Shown: piece by piece, positions 1-8,263 of the stretch
Layout of the letters: every line of letters starts with the position of its first letter
Position numbering within the stretch: the stretch's first letter is position 1
Origin: UBA8337 sp049889915
GTDB taxonomy: Bacteria > Pseudomonadota > Alphaproteobacteria > RS24
Reading direction: 5' to 3'
Assembly: GCA_049889915.1 (NCBI GenBank)
Contig: JBMHCM010000004.1
Span: 1-24,841 of the forward strand
Length of the DNA: 24,841 bases
Notes under the pieces: model-generated
Seen by the model: only the letters and a program-made list of their open reading frames with translations
The model's database searches: none
What the model was told of the DNA's origin: nothing
Program-made: the position numbers and the translations under genes

Positions 1-650
1 TTCTGGACACCATCCGGGACGAGCAGAAGCTGTCTGACGAGACTGAAGCCAAGCTGAATGACGAGTTTGGTGCCGGTTCAATGACCGCGCTGCCGATTAT
101 TGAAACCCAAGCCAATGACGTGTCTGCTTATATTCCGACCAATGTGATTTCCATCACTGACGGTCAGATCTTCTTGGAAACTGATTTGTTCTATCAAGGT
201 ATCCGCCCGGCCGTGAATGTCGGTCTGTCGGTATCGCGTGTGGGCTCTTCAGCGCAAATTAAAGCGATGAAACAGGTTGCCGGTAAGATTAAGGGTGACC
301 TGGCGCAGTATCGTGAAATGGCTGCCTTTGCCCAGTTCGGTTCTGACTTGGATGCCTCAACCCAGCAATTGCTGCGTCGCGGTGAGCGTCTGACCGAGCT
401 GTTGAAGCAAAGCCAGTTCTCTCCGCTGAAAGTGGAAGAACAAGTTGTGGTGATTTATGCCGGTGTGAACGGCTATCTCGATGCCATTGAAACGGCGCAA
501 GTCGGTGCTTTCGAGCAAGGCCTGCTGGAAACCGTGCATGGCAATCACAGCGCCATTCTCGACGCCATTCGCGAAGAGAAAGCCTTGTCTGACACCACGG
601 AAGCGGCTTTGAAGAAAGTCGTGGAAGAATTTGCTGCCAGCTTTGCATAA
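1..650 (+). CDS. atpA: ATP synthase F1 subunit alpha, 3' part (partial)
   Basis: This is the C-terminal part of the alpha subunit of F1F0 ATP synthase, the non-catalytic nucleotide-binding partner of beta in the membrane-attached F1 head. The frame is open from base 3. From about codon NDEFGAGS (base 57 on) it follows the family closely: TALPIIETQ, DVSAYIPTNVISITDGQIF, the RPAVNVGLSVSRVGSSAQ stretch with the conserved arginine, and a C-terminal helical domain ending in EEFAASFA. The 18 codons before that do not match the expected sequence (normally a ...LLERAAKLNDEF... run) and instead read LDTIRDEQKLSDETEAKL, which resembles an AtpA C-terminal tail. I therefore treat bases 1 to ~56 as a probable mis-join at the contig edge. 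atpG follows after 28 nt in the same direction. Confidence 0.95.
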   Translation, partial: LDTIRDEQKLSDETEAKLNDEFGAGSMTALPIIETQANDVSAYIPTNVISITDGQIFLETDLFYQGIRPAVNVGLSVSRVGSSAQIKAMKQVAGKIKGDLAQYREMAAFAQFGSDLDASTQQLLRRGERLTELLKQSQFSPLKVEEQVVVIYAGVNGYLDAIETAQVGAFEQGLLETVHGNHSAILDAIREEKALSDTTEAALKKVVEEFAASFA

Positions 651-678
651 GCCGGTTTTGACGAAAGAGGGCCGATAA

Positions 679-1572
679 ATGGCATCTTTGAAAGAGCTTC
701 GTAATCGCATTGCCAGCGTGCAGGCGACGCAGAAAATCACCCGCGCCATGCAAATGGTGGCGGCGTCGAAACTGCGTCGGGCGCAAGAAGCGGCTGAGGC
801 GGCACGGCCCTATGCAGATCGCATGGGCGCAGTGCTGGCCAATTTGGCTGCCGGCATTACCGATGCGGAAAGTGCACCCAAACTGCTGGCCGGTACCGGT
901 GCCGATAACACCCATTTGCTGATTGTCGCGACCGCTGAGCGTGGGCTTTGCGGTGGTTTCAACTCATCGATTGCCCGTTTGGCCCGCGAGGATGCGCGCC
1001 GTCTGGCAGCCGAGGGCAAAACGGTAAAAATCCTGTGCGTCGGCCGTAAAGGCTATGATGCGCTGAAGCGTGACTTCGACAAGGAATTGCTGGAGCCGAT
1101 TAGCTATCAAGGTATGAAAGCGGTCGGTTTCGAGCAAGCCCAACAAGTGGCCGAACAGGTTTTGGCTGACTTTGACGGCGGCCAGTTTGACGTTTGCACG
1201 CTGTATTATTCCAAATTTGAAAATGTCATCACCCAAGTGCCGACCGGTTTGCAAATCATTCCGGCCAGCTTGGAAGCCGAAGAAGGGGCAGCCGATTTGA
1301 GCGAATCCCTGCAAGGCGCGGCTTATGATTACGAGCCGGAAGAAAATGACATTCTGGACGCGTTATTGCCGCGCAATATTGCCGTGCAAATTCTGCGCGC
1401 CCTGTTGGAAAATGCCGCTAGTGAGCAAGGTGCGCGTATGTCTGCAATGGACAATGCGACGCGCAATGCCGGCGATATGATTGACAGCCTGAGCATTACC
1501 TATAACCGCTCGCGTCAGGCACAGATTACCAAAGAATTGATTGAAATCATTTCCGGCGCAGAAGCGCTTTAG
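679..1572 (+). CDS. atpG: ATP synthase F1 subunit gamma
   Basis: Gamma is the central rotor shaft of F1, whose N- and C-terminal helices form the coiled coil turning inside the alpha3beta3 head. The 297-residue product has the family start MASLKELRNRIASVQATQKI, followed by TRAMQMVAASKLRRAQ, the core TAERGLCGGFNSSI segment, and the C-terminal helix with ENAASEQGARMSAMDNATRNA and a final ITKELIEIISGAEAL. Length is normal for Alphaproteobacteria. An AGAGG ribosome-binding site (666-670) lies 8 nt before the ATG. It sits between atpA and atpD in the usual operon order. Confidence 0.98.
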   Translation: MASLKELRNRIASVQATQKITRAMQMVAASKLRRAQEAAEAARPYADRMGAVLANLAAGITDAESAPKLLAGTGADNTHLLIVATAERGLCGGFNSSIARLAREDARRLAAEGKTVKILCVGRKGYDALKRDFDKELLEPISYQGMKAVGFEQAQQVAEQVLADFDGGQFDVCTLYYSKFENVITQVPTGLQIIPASLEAEEGAADLSESLQGAAYDYEPEENDILDALLPRNIAVQILRALLENAASEQGARMSAMDNATRNAGDMIDSLSITYNRSRQAQITKELIEIISGAEAL

Positions 1573-1598
1573 GAACGATAGAGCACGAGGACAAGATT

Positions 1599-3032
1599 AT
1601 GGCAGAACAGAAATCAGCAGGCATGGGGAAAATCTCCCAAGTTATTGGTGCCGTGGTAGACGTGCAGTTTGACGGCGACTTGCCGGAAATTCTGAACGCG
1701 CTGGAAACCGACAATGACGGTAACCGTCTGGTACTGGAAGTGGCGCAGCATTTGGGCGAACGCACTGTGCGCACCATTGCGATGGACTCGACCGAAGGTC
1801 TGGTTCGCGGCCAAGAAGTAAAAGATACGGGCGCCCCGATTTCGGTGCCGGTCGGTGAAGCGACACTGGGTCGTATCATCAATGTTATCGGTGAGCCGGT
1901 TGACGAAGCCGGCCCGATCGAAGCCGGTGAAAGCCGTGCCATTCACCAAGAAGCACCGGAATTTGTTGAGCAATCAACCGAAGCCGAGCTGCTGGTCACC
2001 GGCATTAAGGTTGTTGACCTGCTGGCGCCTTACGCCAAGGGTGGTAAAATTGGCCTGTTCGGCGGTGCCGGCGTGGGCAAAACCGTTCTGATTATGGAAT
2101 TGATCAACAATGTGGCGAAAGCGCATGGTGGTTACTCCGTATTTGCCGGTGTTGGCGAACGGACCCGCGAAGGCAACGACCTTTATTGGGAAATGATTGA
2201 ATCAGGCGTGAACGCTGAAAAAGGCGGTGCCGGTTCTAAATGTGCGCTGGTATACGGCCAAATGAACGAACCGCCCGGCGCCCGCGCCCGTGTGGCTCTG
2301 ACCGGTCTGACTGTTGCGGAAAACTTCCGTGACCAAGGCCAGGACGTGCTGTTCTTCGTGGACAATATCTTCCGCTTTACCCAAGCCGGTTCAGAAGTGT
2401 CCGCCCTGTTGGGTCGTATCCCGTCAGCTGTGGGCTACCAGCCGACACTGGCCACCGATATGGGCAGCCTGCAAGAGCGCATTACCACAACCACCAAAGG
2501 GTCAATTACCTCAGTGCAGGCCATTTACGTGCCGGCTGATGACTTGACTGACCCAGCCCCGGCCACCTCATTTGCCCACTTGGACGCGACAACCGTGTTG
2601 TCACGGGCCATTTCGGAAAAAGGTATTTATCCGGCCGTGGATCCGCTTGACTCAACAAGCCGTATTCTGGAGCCGCGTGTGGTTGGTGACGAGCATTACC
2701 AAACAGCCCGTGAAGTGCAAGAAATCCTGCAGAAATATAAATCACTGCAAGACATCATTGCCATTTTGGGCATGGATGAGCTGTCAGAAGAAGACAAGCT
2801 GGTCGTATCGCGCGCCCGTAAAATCGAGAAGTTCCTGTCACAGCCGTTCCACGTGGCGGAAATCTTCACCGGCTCACCGGGTGTGCTGGTTGATCTGGCC
2901 GACACGATTAAAGGCTTTAAAGGTCTGTGCGCCGGTGATTATGACCACCTGCCGGAAGCCGCTTTCTACATGGTTGGCACGATTGAAGATGCCATTGCCA
3001 AAGCGGAATCAATGGCAGCGGAAGCCGCCTAA
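1599..3032 (+). CDS. atpD: ATP synthase F1 subunit beta (catalytic)
   Basis: Beta carries the catalytic sites that make ATP from ADP and phosphate. The 477-residue protein has the N-terminal beta-barrel (about 10-85), the Walker A loop GGAGVGKT at residues 155-162, the GERTREGNDLYWEM segment with the catalytic glutamate and arginine, the Walker B stretch VLFFVDNIFRFTQAGSE, and the SALLGRIPSAVGYQPTLA and DPAPATSFAHLDATTVLSR signatures. The C-terminal part contains DELSEEDKL, a variant of the DELSEEDK motif touched by gamma/epsilon. Full length, no disruption. atpC follows after 30 nt. Confidence 0.99.
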   Translation: MAEQKSAGMGKISQVIGAVVDVQFDGDLPEILNALETDNDGNRLVLEVAQHLGERTVRTIAMDSTEGLVRGQEVKDTGAPISVPVGEATLGRIINVIGEPVDEAGPIEAGESRAIHQEAPEFVEQSTEAELLVTGIKVVDLLAPYAKGGKIGLFGGAGVGKTVLIMELINNVAKAHGGYSVFAGVGERTREGNDLYWEMIESGVNAEKGGAGSKCALVYGQMNEPPGARARVALTGLTVAENFRDQGQDVLFFVDNIFRFTQAGSEVSALLGRIPSAVGYQPTLATDMGSLQERITTTTKGSITSVQAIYVPADDLTDPAPATSFAHLDATTVLSRAISEKGIYPAVDPLDSTSRILEPRVVGDEHYQTAREVQEILQKYKSLQDIIAILGMDELSEEDKLVVSRARKIEKFLSQPFHVAEIFTGSPGVLVDLADTIKGFKGLCAGDYDHLPEAAFYMVGTIEDAIAKAESMAAEAA

Positions 3033-3062
3033 ATCAACGCGCAAGCAAGCCGAGGTTAGAAC

Positions 3063-3326
3063 ATGGCAGACAAATTGCAATTTGATCTGGTCAGCCCTGA
3101 AAAGCTGGTTTATTCAGCCGCCGTTGACGCGGTGCAAATTCCCGGCGAGGAAGGCGATTTCGGTGTCCTGCCCAATCACAGCCCGGTCATGGCAATGATC
3201 CGTGCCGGTACGCTGACGGTTGAAAATGACGGCCAAACACAAAGCTTTGAGCTGTCCGGCGGTTTTGCCGACATCACACCGGAAGGGGTGACGGTTTTGG
3301 CGGAAGCGATTACCGATACGCAATAA
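3063..3326 (+). CDS. atpC: ATP synthase F1 subunit epsilon, short form
   Basis: Epsilon binds the foot of gamma and couples F1 to the c-ring. The product is only 87 residues: it contains the N-terminal beta-sandwich (KLQFDLVSPEKLVYS, VQIPGEEGDFGVLPNHSPV, GGFADITPEGVTVLAE) and stops at DTQ. Family members are commonly about 130-140 residues because they also carry a C-terminal helical hairpin, which can inhibit ATP hydrolysis; that part is missing here. The stop codon is followed 20 nt later by a strong terminator, so truncation by the next gene is not the cause. Alphaproteobacteria are known to use a separate zeta subunit as F1 inhibitor, which fits loss of the hairpin (inference). This is the last gene of the atp operon. 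Confidence 0.96.
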   Translation: MADKLQFDLVSPEKLVYSAAVDAVQIPGEEGDFGVLPNHSPVMAMIRAGTLTVENDGQTQSFELSGGFADITPEGVTVLAEAITDTQ

Positions 3327-3346
3327 GCGTTGAGCCTATGAAAAAC

Positions 3347-3380
3347 AGGCGCTGCCGCGAAAGCGGTGGCGCCTTTTTTG
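3347..3380 (+). terminator. Rho-independent terminator after atpC, possibly bidirectional
   Basis: A 12-bp stem (AGGCGCTGCCGC, 3347-3358) with a GAAA tetraloop pairs with GCGGTGGCGCCT (3363-3374), with two G-T wobbles, and runs into a T tract ending at 3379. The + strand reading ends the atp operon. On the - strand the stem is followed by a short T run (complement of 3341-3345), so it may also stop transcripts coming out of purU, whose stop codon lies at 3382. Confidence 0.9.
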
Positions 3381-3381
3381 T

Positions 3382-4221
3382 TTAGTCAAACACCACGGTT
3401 GTGGTGCCGTTCAAAAACACCCGCTCTTCAGCGAATAATTTCACCGCCCGGGCCAGCGTGCGGCGTTCGGTATCGCGGCCGACATCGATAAAGGCCGCCA
3501 CATCCATATCATGGCGCACCGGCTCCACGCCTTGCGCGATAATCGGCCCCTCATCCAAATCGGCGGTAACGAAATGGGCGGTCGCGCCGATAATCTTCAC
3601 CCCGCGTCGATGCGCCTGGCTATAGGGTTCAGCACCTTTAAAGCTCGGCAAAAAACTGTGGTGAATATTGATGATGCGTCCGGCATAGCGGGCCACGAAA
3701 TCGGCTGTCAAAATTTGCATATAGCGGGCCAGCACCACCAAATCGATATTTTGTTCGGCAATCAAAGCGTCGAGGCGCGCTTCATTATCGGCTTTGGCGT
3801 CTTTTCCGCCCAGCAGATGATAGTCAATGGCGGCATTATCGGCCCATTGCCGGCCGACCGTGTGATTGGAGGCAATGGCGGCAATCTCAATCGGCAGACT
3901 GCCGACTTGCCGGCGATAAATCAGGTCAATCAGGCAATGGTCGAACTTGGACAGCAGAATGAGCACGCGCGGTTTCTGCTGCGCCGGACGCAGATTAAGG
4001 GACATGTCAAATTTGGCCGCTGTGGCGGCAAATAGCTCTTGGCAAGCGGCCAGCTCAATGGCGCCCTCAAAGCCGATGCGCATGAAAAACCGGCCGCTTT
4101 CGGCATCGCCATATTGCTGGCTTTCTACAATATTCAATTGCCGATTGGCCAAAAGCGTTGAAATGGCGGCTACAATGCCCGGCTGATCGGGGCATGAAAG
4201 GGTCAATACATAAGCGGTCAT
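3382..4221 (-). CDS. purU: Formyltetrahydrofolate deformylase
   Basis: PurU hydrolyses 10-formyl-THF to formate and THF, balancing one-carbon pools in the cytoplasm. The 279-residue protein has an N-terminal ACT-type domain (about 1-80, beginning YVLTLSCPDQPGIVAAIS) and a C-terminal formyltransferase fold (from about 84, RVLILLSKFDHCL). The active-site signature NIHHSFLPSFKGA supplies Asn185 and His187, and Asp223 is seen in TADLDEGPII. Length is typical. Its ATG overlaps the stop codon of the upstream 2OG-oxygenase gene as ATGA (4218-4221), so the two are likely translationally coupled. It is the last gene of the long - strand block. Confidence 0.97.
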   Translation of the reverse strand: MTAYVLTLSCPDQPGIVAAISTLLANRQLNIVESQQYGDAESGRFFMRIGFEGAIELAACQELFAATAAKFDMSLNLRPAQQKPRVLILLSKFDHCLIDLIYRRQVGSLPIEIAAIASNHTVGRQWADNAAIDYHLLGGKDAKADNEARLDALIAEQNIDLVVLARYMQILTADFVARYAGRIINIHHSFLPSFKGAEPYSQAHRRGVKIIGATAHFVTADLDEGPIIAQGVEPVRHDMDVAAFIDVGRDTERRTLARAVKLFAEERVFLNGTTTVVFD

Positions 4222-5183
4222 GGGCTCTCCTGCCGATAAGTAAAACTCTCTTCAATTTTTTCCAATAAATGCGCCAAAGCGGTGCTTGGCGGATAGGCCG
4301 CCGCGGCGCCTTCGGCCAGACACCCGGGAAGCGGCGACAAATCAGCCTCCGGATCGGGGTCGAAGAAAAACGCCATGCTGTGCCGCGGCCCTTGGCCCTG
4401 ATGGCGCACCCGATGGCGGGTGGAGCGATATTGATTATTGGTCCAACGCGCCATCATATCGCCAATATTAACCACCACCAAATCAGGGGCATAGGGCACG
4501 GCCAGCCAGTTGCCGTCCGGCCGTTCAATTTCCAATCCGGCTTGGTCATGCTGCAGCAGGAGTGTCAGACAGCCAAAATCTGTATGCGCCGCCGCGCTCA
4601 GTTCCGCTTCGGCCCGCATCGGTGGATAGCGCAAGGGCGATAGTGTGGCCATGGGCAGGCTCAACCAAGGTGCGAAATGCGTTTGCGGCAAGTTTAAGGA
4701 CAGCGCAAAGGCTTGCATCAGCTGATGCGAAAGGGCCTCGCAGGCGGCGTAACAGGCCTGCATGCGGGTTTTAAAGATGTCGTGATGCGGCCAGCCCTCC
4801 GGCCATTGATTGGGCCCATGCAGGGCAATGCCGGCGACAACACGCGGATGTTCAGCCGACAAATCACGACCGATTTTAAGCCCTTGCTTGTAATCGCCTT
4901 GCGGCTGGCTTGAGCCATCGAGAATTTCACCGCCCTCACCATACCAACCGCGATGACAGGGCGAGTGTTCAATGGCCATGGCCTGTTTGACCGATAAGGG
5001 CGCGTCAAAAAACTGCTTGGCGGCAGCAAAGCCGTCATCGACCAGTTGCCGGTCCAACCCATGATTGGCCAGCAGAAAAAAGCCGTCTTCGCGGCAGGCC
5101 GCGCCAATGGCATCGGCAATTTGCTGTTTTTGCGTTGCGGTGCCGCCGGCAAACAAGCTGAAATCAATCACCGGCAAGTGCAT
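4218..5183 (-). CDS. 2-oxoglutarate/Fe(II)-dependent oxygenase, isopenicillin N synthase family
   Basis: A 321-residue non-haem iron oxygenase; the substrate is unknown. It starts MHLPVIDFSLF and ends TYRQESP. The N-terminal DIOX_N region includes GFFLLANHG, and the double-stranded beta-helix core carries the iron facial triad His200-x-Asp202 (AAHTDFG) and His257 (RSTRHRV), plus Arg267-x-Ser269 (RHSMAFF) for the 2-oxoglutarate carboxylate. Thus it looks catalytically intact. I chose the ATG at 5183 because it overlaps the rppH stop by one base (TAATG) and begins exactly where family homology starts; a start at 5225 would add 14 unrelated residues inside rppH. Homologues are often annotated as gibberellin or flavonol oxygenases, which should not be taken literally in a bacterium. 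Confidence 0.9.
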   Translation of the reverse strand: MHLPVIDFSLFAGGTATQKQQIADAIGAACREDGFFLLANHGLDRQLVDDGFAAAKQFFDAPLSVKQAMAIEHSPCHRGWYGEGGEILDGSSQPQGDYKQGLKIGRDLSAEHPRVVAGIALHGPNQWPEGWPHHDIFKTRMQACYAACEALSHQLMQAFALSLNLPQTHFAPWLSLPMATLSPLRYPPMRAEAELSAAAHTDFGCLTLLLQHDQAGLEIERPDGNWLAVPYAPDLVVVNIGDMMARWTNNQYRSTRHRVRHQGQGPRHSMAFFFDPDPEADLSPLPGCLAEGAAAAYPPSTALAHLLEKIEESFTYRQESP

Positions 5184-5716
5184 TAGCGACGCTCGTTCGG
5201 GTGACTGAGAAACCGCAAGCGGCACGCCAGTTCGGCGTAAATCGGCTTTTTAAAGGCGATAACCAGCTCGACCGCTTCCTCCAGCGGGCGCCAAGCCCAA
5301 TCGTCAAACTCGATCTGGCTATGCGCCTGCAAGTCAACATCACTGTCCTGGCCGGTAAAGCGCATGGCAAACCATTTTTGTTTTTGCCCGCGAAATTTGC
5401 CCTTCAGCGCCGTGCCGATAAGGTCTTCCGGCAGGTCGTAAGGCAGCCAGTCGGGCAATTCATAGAGCAATTCGGCCGATGCCAAACCGGTCTCTTCGTG
5501 CAGTTCACGAAAGGCCGCCGTCAAGGGTGCCTCACCGGCATCAATGCCGCCTTGCGGTAATTGCCATAACGGCGCATCGGCGGGCAGCGCATCGGGCCGA
5601 CGCTTGCCGGTCCATACCAAGCCGTCTTTATTGAACAGCACAATACCGGCGCAGGGCCGATAAGCCATGCCATGCACTTTATGCTCGGGCGGATAGTCGG
5701 GAACGGCGTAGCGCAT
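5183..5716 (-). CDS. rppH: RNA pyrophosphohydrolase (Nudix)
   Basis: RppH removes pyrophosphate from the 5' end of triphosphorylated mRNA, which starts RNase E-dependent decay; alphaproteobacterial members also hydrolyse dinucleoside polyphosphates. The Nudix box runs from residue 56 to 78 (GGIDAGE...REL.EETGL) with all expected glutamates. The family-typical opening MAYRPCAGIVLFNKDGLV begins at Met17, so translation may really start at 5668 (161 aa) rather than 5716 (177 aa); neither site has a clear ribosome-binding site. In the longer form the gene begins 5 nt after the ctpA stop. It ends in a one-base overlap with the oxygenase gene. Confidence 0.93.
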   Translation of the reverse strand: MRYAVPDYPPEHKVHGMAYRPCAGIVLFNKDGLVWTGKRRPDALPADAPLWQLPQGGIDAGEAPLTAAFRELHEETGLASAELLYELPDWLPYDLPEDLIGTALKGKFRGQKQKWFAMRFTGQDSDVDLQAHSQIEFDDWAWRPLEEAVELVIAFKKPIYAELACRLRFLSHPNERR

Positions 5717-5721
5717 GCGGG

Positions 5722-7062
5722 TTATGATTTCGGCTGCGCCTGAGCCGCGGCTTTTTTCAAATCCAGCAACAGCTCAATGGCGGTTTGCAATTGCTTGTCA
5801 TCCTCCGGCTTGGGCGGAATAAAGGCAATCGCATTGCGCCGCGGTTTTTCATCGGCCGGCTTATTGGACTGGCCGTCAATATCTTTGCCGTCCAGCGCGC
5901 CGCGCAAATCGGCTTCACGGCGTGCTTTGCGGCCTTGCAATTCTTCCGGCAATTCTTGCTCGGCGATAATATCGGGGGTGATGCCTTTGGCCTGAATGGA
6001 ACGGCCCGACGGTGTGTAATACCGCGCCGTAGTCATGCGCAGCGCGCCGGAATTGGTCAATGGCATAATGGTTTGCACCGAGCCTTTGCCGAAGCTTTGC
6101 GTGCCGACAATCACCGCCCGGTGATGGTCTTGCAGCGCACCGGCAACGATTTCAGAGGCGGAGGCCGACCCACCATTGATGAGAACGACAATCGGCAGAC
6201 CGCGCGCCATGTCGCCACGTCGTGCACTGAAGCGCGAACTGTCGCCATCATTGCGACCGCGTGTCGAAACAATCTCACCCTGGTCGAGCATGGTGTCGGA
6301 AACCGAAATGGCTTCGCGCAACAGGCCGCCCGGATTATTGCGCAAGTCGATAATATAACCGGCCAATTTGTTTTTGCCGATTTCTGCCGGCAGTTCATTG
6401 AAGGCGCGTTTCAGGCTGCGGGTGGTTTGCTGGTTGAACGTGGTCAGGCGAATATAGGCAATATTTTCCTCCGGCCCTTCAACACGGCTGCGCACAGCGC
6501 GGATTTTAATGGTGTCGCGCACAATCGTCACTTCCAGCGGCTCATCTTCGCCTTCGCGCAAAACGGTCAGCGTAATCGGCTTGCCTTTTTCGCCGCGCAT
6601 AATATCCACCGCTTCGCTAAGCGTCAGGCCGAGCACCGGCGTGCCGTCCAATTCGGAAATCAAATCATTGGGCATAATGCCGGCGCGGCTGGCCGGTGTG
6701 TCGTCAATCGGCGCAATCACCTTCACCAGACCGTTTTCCATGGTCACTTCAATGCCCAGCCCGCCAAACTCCCCTTTGGTCTCGACCTGCATATCCTCGA
6801 AATTTTGCGGCGGCATGTAAGATGAATGCGGGTCCAAAGAACTCAGCATGCCGGACAGCGCCGCCTCAATCAGCTCTTTGTCAGAAGGTGGGTCGACATA
6901 ATTGCGTCGCACTTGTTCCAGCACATCGCCGAAAAGCGTCAATTGCTCATACAGCGCCTGCTCGTCTTGCCGTTCGGCCAAAGCCGGGTGCGGAAAAGCC
7001 ACAAGGGCAACAATAAGGGCGGTGCAGGCCGCACGGAACAAGCCGGTCATCATCAATCTCAC
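5722..7062 (-). CDS. ctpA: Carboxyl-terminal processing protease, S41A family
   Basis: A periplasmic or inner-membrane-associated serine protease that trims or degrades proteins from the C terminus. The 446 residues begin with a signal peptide (hydrophobic run about 8-23, ending PALAE), then an N-terminal helical region, a PDZ domain (about 95-180, GEFGGLGIEV), and the S41 catalytic core with the Ser-Lys dyad: Ser301 in GGSASASEI and Lys326 in GTQSFGKGS. The C-terminal ~70 residues are charged and variable. The start is GTG at 7062; an ATG at 7053, preceded by GAGATTG, is an alternative. It lies 40 nt behind the EnvC-like gene, a common alphaproteobacterial arrangement linking the protease with cell-wall turnover. 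Confidence 0.95.
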   Translation of the reverse strand: MRLMMTGLFRAACTALIVALVAFPHPALAERQDEQALYEQLTLFGDVLEQVRRNYVDPPSDKELIEAALSGMLSSLDPHSSYMPPQNFEDMQVETKGEFGGLGIEVTMENGLVKVIAPIDDTPASRAGIMPNDLISELDGTPVLGLTLSEAVDIMRGEKGKPITLTVLREGEDEPLEVTIVRDTIKIRAVRSRVEGPEENIAYIRLTTFNQQTTRSLKRAFNELPAEIGKNKLAGYIIDLRNNPGGLLREAISVSDTMLDQGEIVSTRGRNDGDSSRFSARRGDMARGLPIVVLINGGSASASEIVAGALQDHHRAVIVGTQSFGKGSVQTIMPLTNSGALRMTTARYYTPSGRSIQAKGITPDIIAEQELPEELQGRKARREADLRGALDGKDIDGQSNKPADEKPRRNAIAFIPPKPEDDKQLQTAIELLLDLKKAAAQAQPKS

Positions 7063-7102
7063 ATCTTTCTTTGGGCATGATATAAGCCGACTTTGCCGCC
7101 TG

Positions 7103-8263
7103 TCAGCCCCGTTTCAGCCAGGGTGTCGGATCAATCGGCTCGCCCTTATAGCGAAGCTCCATATATAGCTGACTGCGGCCCACAGACGAAGCCCCAATTT
7201 CGCGTTCGCTGGGCAGCACGCCGACCGGTTCACCGGCCAATAAGTCTTGCCCGACATAGGCTTGCGTGCCGGTCAGACCGGCCAAAATCATCTGATAGCC
7301 GCCGGCCAGGCTGAGAATGACAATCTCGCCATATTGCCGAAACGGCCCGCTATACAGCACTTGTGCGTCGAACGGTGCGGTAATTTGCGCGCCGGGGCGC
7401 GCCGCAATTGAAAGCCCACGTTGATTGACCCCATTGGCGTTGTTCTCGCCAAATCGGCTGACCACCGTCCCGGCCACCGGCAACGGCACAAAACCGCGGG
7501 CCTTGCCAAACGGCCCGCTTTGCGGCACCGGCGGGGCGGCTTTCTGCCGAGCCCGCAATTTAGATGCCAAATCGCGCAAATTGCGCGCCTCGCGCACCAG
7601 CTTGGCAATCGCTCGCGCCTCGCGGGCGGCGGCAGCGCGCGCCACTTTTTCAGCCTTGGCTTTTTCTTCCAAAGCCAAATGCAAATCGGCCCGCGCCGTG
7701 GCGGCGTCTTGTTCGGCGGCCAGCAGATCGGCCGATTGTTTGTCCATGCGGCGGCGAATGGCCGCCAATTCGGTCAAGCGGTCGCGCAAATCACCGGCCC
7801 GCGCTTGCATGGTCGGCACCACGGCGGTCATCACCAAAGCGCCCTGCACGGCATCCAGCGCATCATCGGCATGCACGGCAAAAGCCGGTGCCGGTTGGGT
7901 TTGCATGGCTTGCAGCCCGGCCAATAATTGCGACAGGGCGGCGCGGTCGCGTTGCATATCCTCATCAAGGCGGTTTTCTATCACCGCCAATTCGCTGAGC
8001 CGCGCCTCCAAGCGGTCGCGATCGGCATCAATGTTTTGCAGGTCGCGGGCCAGCGCGATGGCGCGTTTGCGCAAGGCTACTTGTTGCGCCTTTAATTGCG
8101 CCGCTTCAGACTGCAGGCGTTTTTGCTTGGCGCGGCGGTCTTTAATCTCATCCGACAGCGCGTCCATACGCTGCGGCGCCTCTTGCGCAAGCGTGGGCGC
8201 GGCCGGATGGCCGACCAGTAAGGCCAGTATCAGCGGTAAAAATTTTGTCGGTTCAGCACGCAT
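7103..8263 (-). CDS. EnvC-like murein hydrolase activator (degenerate LytM/M23 domain)
   Basis: Probable periplasmic activator of division amidases. The 386-residue protein has a signal peptide (LPLILALLVG, cleaved after about ...PTLAQ), a long coiled coil rich in Ala, Arg, Glu and Leu (about residues 30-245), and a C-terminal LytM-like domain (about 275-380). The zinc ligands of active M23 peptidases are missing: the usual HxGxD region reads NQRGLSI and the usual HxH region reads QLYMELRY. Such degenerate LytM proteins (EnvC, NlpD) activate amidases rather than cut peptidoglycan. The ATG at 8263 was chosen because it overlaps the rlmH stop (TAATG) and starts the signal peptide; 8311 would begin inside rlmH. 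Confidence 0.92.
   Translation of the reverse strand: MRAEPTKFLPLILALLVGHPAAPTLAQEAPQRMDALSDEIKDRRAKQKRLQSEAAQLKAQQVALRKRAIALARDLQNIDADRDRLEARLSELAVIENRLDEDMQRDRAALSQLLAGLQAMQTQPAPAFAVHADDALDAVQGALVMTAVVPTMQARAGDLRDRLTELAAIRRRMDKQSADLLAAEQDAATARADLHLALEEKAKAEKVARAAAAREARAIAKLVREARNLRDLASKLRARQKAAPPVPQSGPFGKARGFVPLPVAGTVVSRFGENNANGVNQRGLSIAARPGAQITAPFDAQVLYSGPFRQYGEIVILSLAGGYQMILAGLTGTQAYVGQDLLAGEPVGVLPSEREIGASSVGRSQLYMELRYKGEPIDPTPWLKRG

Noticed and set aside
5785..6825. Open frame of 346 codons on the + strand opposite ctpA
   Set aside because: Antisense shadow of a gene with signal peptide, PDZ domain and catalytic dyad; the product has no family features.
7103..8263. Active M23 zinc peptidase
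   Set aside because: The histidine and aspartate zinc ligands are replaced (NQRGLSI, QLYMELRY), which fits an EnvC-type activator instead.
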